Assembly: GCA_002011395.1 (NCBI GenBank)
Contig: MTNG01000064.1
Coordinates: 1-5,246 of the forward strand
Length of the DNA: 5,246 nt
Reading direction: 5' to 3'
Source: Candidatus Aciduliprofundum sp. JdFR-45
GTDB taxonomy: Archaea > Thermoplasmatota > Thermoplasmata > Thermoplasmatales > JdFR-45
In this document: piece by piece, positions 1-5,246 of the stretch
Numbering within the stretch: the first letter of the stretch is position 1
How the letters are laid out: each line of letters opens with the position of its first letter
Made by a program: the position numbers and the translations under genes
The notes under the pieces: generated by a model
Told to the model about the DNA's origin: nothing
Databases searched by the model: none
The model's input: only the letters and a program-made list of their open reading frames with translations

Positions 1-345
1 CCCGGTGAAGGGGGGGTTTATGAGAAGCGTCCACATCCCGAGCCATCCCAATAGGTATAAGAGCGAACCACCTATGAGGTCCTTCTCGGACTTCATGGGG
101 AGGTTTAACAGAATGTCACTCTTGCCTGAGATTATGAGAAGGGCAAGTATTCCAAAGCCGGACATCAGTCCCATCATTGGGGATATCCCATGGGTGATGC
201 CGCTTATCAAACCTGCCACAAGCCCGCCGCCGCTGTAAACCGAGTATATGCGGACCTTACGTAGCTCTTCCTCTATGTGCTTGTGCCTGTCAAAAGGAGG
301 AATCTCTATCTCCTCGTCTTCCTCCCTCTTCCATCTCTTGGCCAT
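1..345 (-). CDS. Small integral membrane protein, possibly archaeal EMC6-like (3' end missing)
   Basis: The gene reads leftward from ATG at 345 and runs off the window after 115 codons, so its C-terminus is unseen. The first 34 residues are charged and hydrophilic, with the acidic run EEDEEIE and the basic run RHKH, so they probably face the cytosol. Three hydrophobic segments follow at about residues 37-54, 56-73 and 89-110. The second and third are joined by a short polar loop, and the third ends in the Trp-rich stretch GWLGMWTLLIN. A charged N-terminus, a tight helical pair and a last helix ending in W..WT.L.N resemble, from memory, the archaeal EMC6-like family of about 100-120 residues, relatives of a subunit of the eukaryotic ER membrane protein complex. 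I cannot confirm this; 'uncharacterised three-helix membrane protein' is the safe call. The start is supported by a Shine-Dalgarno GAGGTG six bases upstream. It lies 10 bases after tpiA on the same strand, so the two are probably co-transcribed. Confidence 0.8.
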   Translation of the reverse strand, partial: MAKRWKREEDEEIEIPPFDRHKHIEEELRKVRIYSVYSGGGLVAGLISGITHGISPMMGLMSGFGILALLIISGKSDILLNLPMKSEKDLIGGSLLYLLGWLGMWTLLINPPFTG

Positions 346-351
346 AGGACA

Positions 352-357
352 CACCTC
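352..357 (-). promoter_or_regulatory. Ribosome binding site of the small membrane protein, overlapping the tpiA stop
   Basis: On the minus strand GAGGTG lies six bases before the ATG at 345, and its first two bases are the last two of the tpiA TGA stop (358-356). The spacing is near ideal. The placement suggests that ribosomes finishing tpiA can re-initiate on the next gene, consistent with a bicistronic message. Confidence 0.65.
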
Positions 358-1024
358 ACAGGAACCCCGAGGCGAGGTCCATTGCCGCGCTGAAGGGGTC
401 CCTCGCCTTCACAACACCCGATGCCACAAGTATGCCCACAGCACCGAGTTCCTTTCCTATCCTCACGTCCTCCGCGTTTTTCACGCCGGCTCCGATGAGA
501 ACGTGAACTCGGGGCGAGATTGCCCTGACCGCCTCCACGGTCCTCCGCACCACATCGGGCTTCGCCTTTGATACGGAGACATCCCCGCCTATGAGTTCAG
601 GGGGCTCCATCGCCACGTAAGTGGGCTCCAGCGCCGCGGCCGCCTTTGAGACGCTGTCGTCGTTCGTGCAGACAACACTCGTCATCCCGAGGCGGCGGGC
701 TTCAGAGACGAGCCAGCCGATGTCCGCGAGTTTCAACCTCTTCTCCGAGTGGTTTATAAGGAGGCCGGGTATGCCGGCGTCCGCGAGGGCCTCTATGGAT
801 ATGCTACCCGTGTGAGCACCGAACTTCACGGGGTCTGCGTGCTGTGCGTAGACATCTATATCCACCGCCTCTGACACCTTCAGAAGGTCAAGGGTGCTGG
901 GGATGGCCACGAATTTGATTCCAGTTTCCTCCTGCGCCCTCTGAAGATGACGCGCGAGTTCAACAGCCCTCGCACCGGAGGCCTCTCTGTACATCTTGAA
1001 GTTCACCATTATCGTGTACTCCAT
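356..1024 (-). CDS. tpiA: Triosephosphate isomerase, archaeal type
   Basis: This cytosolic enzyme interconverts dihydroxyacetone phosphate and glyceraldehyde 3-phosphate in glycolysis and gluconeogenesis. From the ATG at 1024 the protein has 222 residues, the size of the short archaeal TIM-barrel form. The substrate-binding motif NFK is at residues 8-10, with catalytic Lys10. The electrophile His92 is in LLINHSEKRL. The catalytic base Glu140 is in VAMEPPELIGG, followed by the archaeal signature VSKAKP of the flexible loop. The phosphate-binding elements IGAGV (177-181) and ASGVVKARDP (201-210) close the barrel. Aligned from memory with Pyrococcus TIM the match is collinear. An in-frame TTG at 1036 would add four residues, but a TATA box centred near 1052 places the transcript start at about 1025, so ATG at 1024 on a nearly leaderless message is preferred. 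It is the first gene of a leftward pair with the membrane protein at 1-345. Confidence 0.97.
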   Translation of the reverse strand: MEYTIMVNFKMYREASGARAVELARHLQRAQEETGIKFVAIPSTLDLLKVSEAVDIDVYAQHADPVKFGAHTGSISIEALADAGIPGLLINHSEKRLKLADIGWLVSEARRLGMTSVVCTNDDSVSKAAAALEPTYVAMEPPELIGGDVSVSKAKPDVVRRTVEAVRAISPRVHVLIGAGVKNAEDVRIGKELGAVGILVASGVVKARDPFSAAMDLASGFL

Positions 1025-1048
1025 GCTGTGTGGCAATCTCTACGATGC

Positions 1049-1055
1049 TATAAAT
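1049..1055 (-). promoter_or_regulatory. TATA box (archaeal promoter) for tpiA
   Basis: The minus strand reads ATTTATA here, a good archaeal box A. Its centre is about 26-28 bases upstream of the ATG at 1024, the usual archaeal distance to the transcription start. That implies a leaderless or nearly leaderless tpiA message and excludes the upstream TTG (1036) as the main start. No Shine-Dalgarno sequence precedes the ATG, which fits. The exact start base is inferred. Confidence 0.6.
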
Positions 1056-1061
1056 GTTTCC

Positions 1062-1074
1062 ATCGCTCTGCGAT
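1062..1074. repeat. 13-base inverted repeat, candidate operator in the divergent promoter region
   Basis: ATCGC and GCGAT form a perfect 5-base inverted repeat around the 3-base centre TCT. The element sits seven bases upstream of the tpiA TATA box, where archaeal activators or repressors often bind. It is flanked by the direct repeat TTCCAT at 1058-1063 and 1074-1079, and a TGGAA at 1086-1090 is the inverse of TTCCA. A regulatory role is inference; short repeats like this can occur by chance. Confidence 0.3.
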
Positions 1075-1116
1075 TCCATATTTGCTGGAAGCAGGAAAAA
1101 AGGAGATGTGGGAAAA

Positions 1117-1126
1117 ATTTATTAAA
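1117..1126 (+). promoter_or_regulatory. TATA box for the coupled pair at 1148-2922
   Basis: The plus strand reads ATTTATTAAA, preceded by the purine-rich stretch GGAAAAA, which could serve as the TFB recognition element. The centre is about 26 bases upstream of the ATG at 1148, so transcription is predicted to begin on or right beside that ATG, giving a leaderless message. This position helps decide the gene start, because in-frame codons further upstream, such as the ATG at 1106, would lie in or before the promoter. Confidence 0.55.
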
Positions 1127-1147
1127 AGGCGGAGCGATGAGGCGGCA

Positions 1148-1447
1148 ATGGGTTTGTACAAGAGAAGAAAATATAAGGCCGCCAAGACAAAGGTGCAGAG
1201 CGAGAAGAAGAGGATGCTTCACATGGGCAAGCAGGACGAGTTCAGTTTTCAGCTCAGCGAGCTGCTGAAAGACGTCCCCGAGGAGATACGGGGACAGCTA
1301 AAGGGAAGGATATACACCATCGCATCTAAGCAGGGAATACGCGAGGCGAAGGAGTACGTGTACTCCAAGGCCGAGGAGGGCGTTATAACGAAGCAGCTCG
1401 CTAGGAGAATTGTGGACCTCCTGTACTCCTACAGCAGGTACAGGTGA
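1148..1447 (+). CDS. Uncharacterised small basic helical protein (99 residues)
   Basis: I do not recognise this protein. The first 28 residues are strongly basic, with eleven Lys/Arg and a single Glu (for example KRRKYKAAK and SEKKR), a composition common in proteins that touch nucleic acid or the ribosome. The rest (about 33-95) reads as three or four amphipathic helices, with a conserved-looking hydrophobic pattern through SELLKDVPEEI, YTIASKQGIREAKEYVY and ITKQLARRIVDLLYSY, and an aromatic, basic tail SYSRYR. There is no signal peptide, membrane segment or cysteine. The frame stays open upstream to 947, but the TATA box at 1117-1126 points to the ATG at 1148, and the upstream extension overlaps the tpiA promoter and 5' end. 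Its TGA overlaps the GTG start of the next gene by four bases, so the two products are probably made together and may interact. A DNA-binding or helicase-accessory role is a guess from the neighbour. Confidence 0.8.
   Translation: MGLYKRRKYKAAKTKVQSEKKRMLHMGKQDEFSFQLSELLKDVPEEIRGQLKGRIYTIASKQGIREAKEYVYSKAEEGVITKQLARRIVDLLYSYSRYR
1444..1447 (+). other. GTGA start/stop overlap (translational coupling)
   Basis: The GTG start of the 492-residue gene and the TGA stop of the 99-residue gene share four bases. A weak Shine-Dalgarno-like AGG lies five bases upstream, at 1436-1438. An in-frame ATG at 1450 is an alternative start two codons on, with AGGTGA at 1442-1447 very close to it. Either start keeps the genes overlapping or three bases apart, so coupling holds in both cases. 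Confidence 0.6.
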
Positions 1448-2922
1448 ACATGCTCAACGAGGAGTTGATGGACCTTCTGACCCCTCCACCCGGGTCCGTC
1501 TTTTCGTCGGCCCTGCGGCCGCTGGAGGAGATTTATCGCAGGGGTGACAGGGACATAAGCGTGAAGGGCTTTCTGCTGAGGGACTCGTCCCTCAGACCCG
1601 TGGAGCGTGTTCTCTACCCGTACCTCCTCCCGAGAGTCGGCAGATACGAATTCAGGGTGCTCGCACCCTCGCCGCGCCACGGGGTATGGATACCTGTTCT
1701 CCTGACGGAGGCGACAAAGACCGAGGGCAGAGGGGCGCTTGTGGAGGTGGAGGGGCGAATTTACAGGTTCCCTCCGCAGGTGGAGGATTACAGGTTTTAC
1801 ATACGCGCAGAAAGGGTAAAGGCTCTGAGAATGGATGATATCCTGGACCCGCCCCCGATAAGGGGAAAACACATCGTCTCAATGGTTGAGAGCGCCACCC
1901 CAGTGGAAAGGCCGGAGACACTGGCGATGGCTCTTGTGGGAAGCGGCGCGTATCTTGGGAGAAACGCGGGGATTGCGCTGGGCGCGTTCACCACCGATGC
2001 GGGTGGATACCCGTCAGCGGGGGATCTGAGGAGGTACATAAAGAGCGTGAACTCCATTTTCCCCCGCCCCGTGACGTCGGGGAGAGCCGTACTCAGAATC
2101 AGAGGGCGAACTTACTCCGTGGGGACGCGGACCACCATCCGCCTGCGCAGTGAGGCGTGGGATAGGGCCTGTGAGTACCTGTGGGATAGGAAGGGAAGGT
2201 GCGAAACGGAGGTGACCTCCTACGGCACGCTGGGCAGGAGGGAGATAATGCATGCGCTGGAGGAGGGCGCGTCGCCCGGCAGAACCGCGCGCCTCAACAT
2301 GACCCTCTCGGACATACCGCTCATCCCGGTAAAAGAGGAGATACAGGTGGACGGACGGTTCATATCCGAGTATGAGTTTGACATCCTCTCCTACACTATC
2401 CATGCGTCCACGAAGTACCCGGATGCTGGGCCCTATATGGACGAGGTTGAAAGGGCCCAGAGGGAAGTGTTCAGAATTATTGATACCCGATATCCGGAAC
2501 TAAAGGAGATGGCCGTCGCCGGGTTCATACTTGACCTCGGTCTCATGCGGGGCATCGGCGAGGGGGTCGCCAGGATGAGAATGGCCCTGATGCGCCTGGA
2601 GATCTCACCCTCTTCTTTGGAGAGGGTCGTGGACTTCTTCTTTGAGAGGATATCAGACGCATTCAGCGGGGAAATAAGATTCTTCGAAAAAACGCGTCTC
2701 CCGGACGTTTACAGGGAGGAGAGGATGAAGAGAATACTCTATGAAATGACGGCCATGCGTCCATCGGGCTGGACGGAGGAGGACTTCGGGGAAAGGATGG
2801 CGATGCTTTTCGGATACGACGCCCGGAAATGCGAGAGGATACTGAAGGAACTCGTGGAAAAGGGAGAGGTCATCAGGCGGACGGACCCATACACGGGACG
2901 GTATCTGTACAGGGTTCCTTAG
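1444..2922 (+). CDS. Uncharacterised protein with OB-fold-like N-terminus and winged-helix-like C-terminus; possible degenerate MCM relative
   Basis: This 492-residue soluble protein has no signal peptide or membrane segment. Residues 37-128 are beta-rich and read like an OB fold: DISVKGFLLRDSSLRP resembles the MCM pattern V.G.V...S.V.P, and the last strands (ALVEVEGRIYRF, then YRFYIRAERVKAL) resemble the end of the MCM N-terminal OB domain. The middle (about 140-300) is unassigned, with a second beta-rich stretch near 214-235. Residues 305-410 are mostly helical and include GVARMRMALMRLE, recalling the ARMR segment of the MCM helical lid. Residues 420-492 look like a winged helix, with helices at 424-436, 443-457 and 460-472 and a wing ending DPYTGRYLYRVP. 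There is no Walker A (GKS/T), no clear Walker B, and only three Cys, so no zinc ribbon. It is about 200 residues shorter than an archaeal MCM. A nucleic-acid-binding role is likely; MCM descent is a hypothesis made by eye. GTG 1444 is chosen as start for the 4-base overlap; ATG 1450 is possible. Confidence 0.85.
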   Translation: MNMLNEELMDLLTPPPGSVFSSALRPLEEIYRRGDRDISVKGFLLRDSSLRPVERVLYPYLLPRVGRYEFRVLAPSPRHGVWIPVLLTEATKTEGRGALVEVEGRIYRFPPQVEDYRFYIRAERVKALRMDDILDPPPIRGKHIVSMVESATPVERPETLAMALVGSGAYLGRNAGIALGAFTTDAGGYPSAGDLRRYIKSVNSIFPRPVTSGRAVLRIRGRTYSVGTRTTIRLRSEAWDRACEYLWDRKGRCETEVTSYGTLGRREIMHALEEGASPGRTARLNMTLSDIPLIPVKEEIQVDGRFISEYEFDILSYTIHASTKYPDAGPYMDEVERAQREVFRIIDTRYPELKEMAVAGFILDLGLMRGIGEGVARMRMALMRLEISPSSLERVVDFFFERISDAFSGEIRFFEKTRLPDVYREERMKRILYEMTAMRPSGWTEEDFGERMAMLFGYDARKCERILKELVEKGEVIRRTDPYTGRYLYRVP

Positions 2923-2955
2923 CGCTTTCATAGGAGTTGATATTGTGCGGTAATC

Positions 2956-2963
2956 TATTTATA
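2956..2963 (+). promoter_or_regulatory. TATA box for aglB
   Basis: TATTTATA lies in the 75-base gap after the 492-residue gene. Its centre at about 2960 predicts a transcript start near 2986, giving a leader of roughly 10 bases before the ATG at 2998. A pyrimidine-rich run (2967-2981) separates box and start. Thus aglB probably has its own promoter even though it faces the same way as the preceding pair. No separate terminator for the pair can be made out, so read-through is possible. Confidence 0.6.
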
Positions 2964-2988
2964 CGGTTTCTCCTTTTCTCCCACAGTC

Positions 2989-2999
2989 GGAGCGGTGAT
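2989..2999 (+). promoter_or_regulatory. Ribosome binding site region of aglB with two candidate starts
   Basis: GGAG at 2989-2992 stands five bases before the ATG at 2998. GGTGAT at 2994-2999 stands four bases before a second in-frame ATG at 3004. Both fit the archaeal 16S rRNA tail, so the start could be either, a difference of two residues (MRMDE against MDE). Unlike tpiA and the 1148 gene, aglB appears to have a short leader with a Shine-Dalgarno site. Confidence 0.5.
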
Positions 3000-5246
3000 G
3001 CGCATGGATGAAACGAAGCGACAGGAGATTGTCAGGGGACTCACTGTGACCCTTCTCTTAGTGGGCATTATGCTCTTCGCGTTTTTCGTCCGCACGTACT
3101 TCGCGTGGGGCATATCCGTTGAGGAGGGTTTCTCCGTCTCGGGTGGTTCTGACTCCTACTATCACGAGAGGATCATAGAGCACATCATAAACACGGGGCA
3201 TCACCTCGTGAACGAACCGCTCCTGAACTATCCCCTTGGAGTGACGAATCCCAGGCCGCCGTTCTTCCACTGGCTCACGGTGGCGGGAGGCGTTGCCCTC
3301 TACCCCTTCTACGGGGACCTTCAGACATCGTCCAAGGCGTTCCTGATCATCATAACAGCCCTCTTCGGGGCGCTCACCGCCATACCGATATATCTGATGG
3401 GCAGGGAGTCCTTCAACAGGCGCGTTGGGCTTGTGGCCGCTGCCCTGCTGTCGGTGAGCGCGGCCCATATGATGAGGAGCGTGGCCACAAACGCCGACTG
3501 GGACGCTCTGACGCTCTTTCTCGCGCTTTTCTCATTCTACTTCTTTATGCGCGCCCTGAAAACCACGGTTTACACCGATTCGGACTGGAGCACCCCGCGC
3601 AGAGCCGTTGAGAGCATCCGGAGGTTTACTGTGCACAACACGGTGCCGATAATCTATGCGGCGCTAGGAGGCGCTTCTCTCGGAACGATGGCCCTGACCT
3701 GGAAGGGTTATTCGTACGCCCTCGTCATACTTCTCGTATATGCCATCATCCAGATGTTCATAAACAGGTTCAGGAACAGGAGCGTGATGCACCTGACCGT
3801 GTACATGGCGGTGTTCGCCCTTGTGGCCTTCGGCATGGCGCTGCCCTGGTACGCGGCCATGCACCGCCTCAATGTGTGGTACATCCCGCCCCTCGCCCTG
3901 ACGGTCCTCGTCATAGGCATAGGCGTCTACTTTGAGGCAACTGCGCGGTATCCGTGGGTCATGGTCTTCACCCTCACGCTGCTGGCTCTGGGGGCGCTCG
4001 CCGCGGTGGCCTACTTCTTCATCCCGGACCTCTGGAACGCCATAGTGAGCGGACAGGGATACTTTGTGAAATCAAAACTTTACTCAACCATAGCCGAAGC
4101 GCAGCCCACCACGCTGGGCAGGCTCATAATGTCGTTCGGCGTGGCGACGTTTTTCATGTCCATTTTCGGCCTCGTTTACCTGATATGGACGCTTCGGAAA
4201 AAATTCAATGAGTATTACATATTCTTCCTTGTATTCTCAGCCTTCTCCATATACATGGCCATATCCGCCGCCAGGTTCATATTCACCGCATCCCCTGCGT
4301 TCGCCCTCACCGCCGCCATCGTGCTCTCGCTGGCGATAGACAAGCTCAGGCTGGGACGTGCCGCGGAGATGTACAAGAAGTCAAGGAAAACGGGTTTGAG
4401 GGCGGTGAAGGAGACCGTGAAGATCTCACACGTGGCAGGCGTTTCGCTCCTCGTTCTGCTGGTCGTCGTGCCCAACGTGTGGGGCGCCATAGACGCGGGC
4501 ATTCCATACGAGGAGAAGAAGACCTACGACCAGAGCATATACGATTCCATGCCAGAGATTCTCAGGCCGAACAAAAGCGCCTACGAAAACGCGCGGGGAA
4601 CGTGGTACCTCGGGGCGTTCGGATATTCCGTACCGCGGGACACGTACCCGTGGCCGAGGGCGTGGGCGTGGTTCAGAACGAAGGACACGTATCTGCCGGA
4701 GGAGCAGAGGCCGGCCTTCCTGTCGTGGTGGGACTACGGATTCGAGGCCGTTCAGGAGGGGAAGCATCCCACGGTAGCCGATAACTTCCAGTTCGGCTAC
4801 CAGTTCGCGGGGCAGTTCATAACCGCCCAGAATGAATCTGAGGCCATATCCCTCTTCATCGCGAGGTTGCTTGAGGGCGATTACAGAAAGCACGACAACT
4901 CGTTTTCACAGCAGGTTCTTGACGTGCTCAGGGAGCATCTCCCGGACGAGGTCATAGAGGATATAGAGACCGCCTTCAACGACCCTGGTAGTTTCCGTGA
5001 AAGGGTGCTTGAGAACCCCGACTACTACGGGAAGTATTCGGATGACATCTCCGATGTGAACCTGCGCTATGTGATCATAAAGGCCCGTCTGGCAAACACG
5101 CTGGCCAAGGAGAACCTGGTGGACCTGCTGAGGGGTATTGAGAACGCCACCGGCAAGGAGATAAGGTACTTCGCCGTGGATTACCGCCTCTTCCCCTTCA
5201 GCGGCAGGAACACCGGTATTTTCTACGCACCGGCCAAACTCTCCGA
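2998..5246 (+). CDS. aglB: Dolichyl-phosphooligosaccharide-protein glycotransferase, STT3/AglB family (3' end missing)
   Basis: AglB is the single-subunit archaeal oligosaccharyltransferase. It moves a lipid-linked glycan to Asn in N-X-S/T sequons on the outer face of the membrane. The frame is open for 749 codons to the window edge; the family usually has about 800-970 residues. The first membrane helix is at residues 12-31. Metal-site motif one is GGSD with Asp52 in the first external loop; motif two is Asp167-Trp-Asp169 in NADWDALT. The family stretch WKGYSYA starts at 235. The external loop 5 TIXE motif is T364-I-A-E367. The last membrane helix is at about 479-497. The external C-terminal domain carries the sequon-binding WWDYG at 577-581. 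Near the edge, D728-Y-R-L731 may be a variant of the DK/MI motif; this is uncertain. The domain has three sequons of its own: N525-K-S, N612-E-S and N716-A-T. It has its own promoter; the start is ATG 2998 or 3004. Confidence 0.96.
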   Translation, partial: MRMDETKRQEIVRGLTVTLLLVGIMLFAFFVRTYFAWGISVEEGFSVSGGSDSYYHERIIEHIINTGHHLVNEPLLNYPLGVTNPRPPFFHWLTVAGGVALYPFYGDLQTSSKAFLIIITALFGALTAIPIYLMGRESFNRRVGLVAAALLSVSAAHMMRSVATNADWDALTLFLALFSFYFFMRALKTTVYTDSDWSTPRRAVESIRRFTVHNTVPIIYAALGGASLGTMALTWKGYSYALVILLVYAIIQMFINRFRNRSVMHLTVYMAVFALVAFGMALPWYAAMHRLNVWYIPPLALTVLVIGIGVYFEATARYPWVMVFTLTLLALGALAAVAYFFIPDLWNAIVSGQGYFVKSKLYSTIAEAQPTTLGRLIMSFGVATFFMSIFGLVYLIWTLRKKFNEYYIFFLVFSAFSIYMAISAARFIFTASPAFALTAAIVLSLAIDKLRLGRAAEMYKKSRKTGLRAVKETVKISHVAGVSLLVLLVVVPNVWGAIDAGIPYEEKKTYDQSIYDSMPEILRPNKSAYENARGTWYLGAFGYSVPRDTYPWPRAWAWFRTKDTYLPEEQRPAFLSWWDYGFEAVQEGKHPTVADNFQFGYQFAGQFITAQNESEAISLFIARLLEGDYRKHDNSFSQQVLDVLREHLPDEVIEDIETAFNDPGSFRERVLENPDYYGKYSDDISDVNLRYVIIKARLANTLAKENLVDLLRGIENATGKEIRYFAVDYRLFPFSGRNTGIFYAPAKLS

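Noticed and set aside
248..571. Plus-strand open frame of 107 codons over tpiA
   Set aside because: It is antisense to tpiA and the start of the membrane-protein gene, both well supported; its composition is that of a shadow frame.
1025..1036. TTG start for tpiA adding four residues
   Set aside because: It lies upstream of the transcript start predicted from the TATA box and has only a weak ribosome binding site. Its N-terminal length does equal that of Pyrococcus TIM, so it is not fully excluded.
947..1147. 5' extension of the 99-residue gene back to an ATG at 947 (166 residues)
   Set aside because: It overlaps the start of tpiA on the other strand and both predicted promoters. The added residues look like random sequence, and the TATA box at 1117-1126 points to the ATG at 1148.
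1933..1968. Walker A lookalike in the 492-residue protein (residues 164-175, LVGSGAYLGRNA)
   Set aside because: It has glycines but no GK followed by S/T, so it cannot be called a nucleotide-binding loop.
1429..2403. Minus-strand open frames of 86-147 codons over the 492-residue gene
   Set aside because: They are rich in Pro, Arg and His, as expected of antisense shadows of a GC-rich coding frame, and show no recognisable motif.
2967..2981. T/C-rich run as a terminator for the upstream pair
   Set aside because: It holds only runs of three and four T, has no hairpin, and lies between the aglB TATA box and its start, so an initiator or leader role is more likely.
4215..4893. Minus-strand open frames over the C-terminal half of aglB
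   Set aside because: The opposite strand encodes conserved AglB helices and the WWDYG motif; these frames are shadows.

Overview
The window looks like a piece of a euryarchaeal chromosome, most likely from the Thermoplasmata or a relative. The taxonomic rank is inference. The evidence is an archaeal-type triosephosphate isomerase of about 222 residues (clearly shorter than the roughly 250-residue bacterial and eukaryotic enzyme), an archaeal STT3/AglB oligosaccharyltransferase, TTTATA-like archaeal promoters about 26 bases before gene starts, two apparently leaderless transcripts, and heavy use of AGG/AGA for Arg and ATA for Ile. No mobile element, CRISPR array, tRNA or rRNA is visible. Coding density is very high: the only gaps are 10, 123 and 75 bases.

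Layout. Bases 1-1024 hold a leftward two-gene unit: tpiA (356-1024), then a small three-helix membrane protein (1-345, cut by the window edge) whose ribosome binding site overlaps the tpiA stop codon. A 123-base divergent promoter region (1025-1147) has one TATA box for each direction and a 13-base inverted repeat beside the tpiA box. Bases 1148-2922 hold a rightward, translationally coupled pair (GTGA overlap): a 99-residue basic, helical protein and a 492-residue protein of no family I can name with certainty. By eye the larger protein has an OB-fold-like N-terminus and a winged-helix-like C-terminus arranged as in MCM helicases, but no Walker motifs. After a 75-base gap with its own promoter, aglB runs rightward from 2998 and is cut by the window end after 749 codons; its catalytic motifs are visible.

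How the genes fit together. tpiA is central carbon metabolism. AglB is the membrane enzyme that N-glycosylates exported proteins. The small membrane protein resembles archaeal EMC6-like proteins, which would make it a possible membrane-protein biogenesis factor; this is tentative. The coupled pair in the middle is probably a nucleic-acid-binding module and is the best candidate here for something undescribed.
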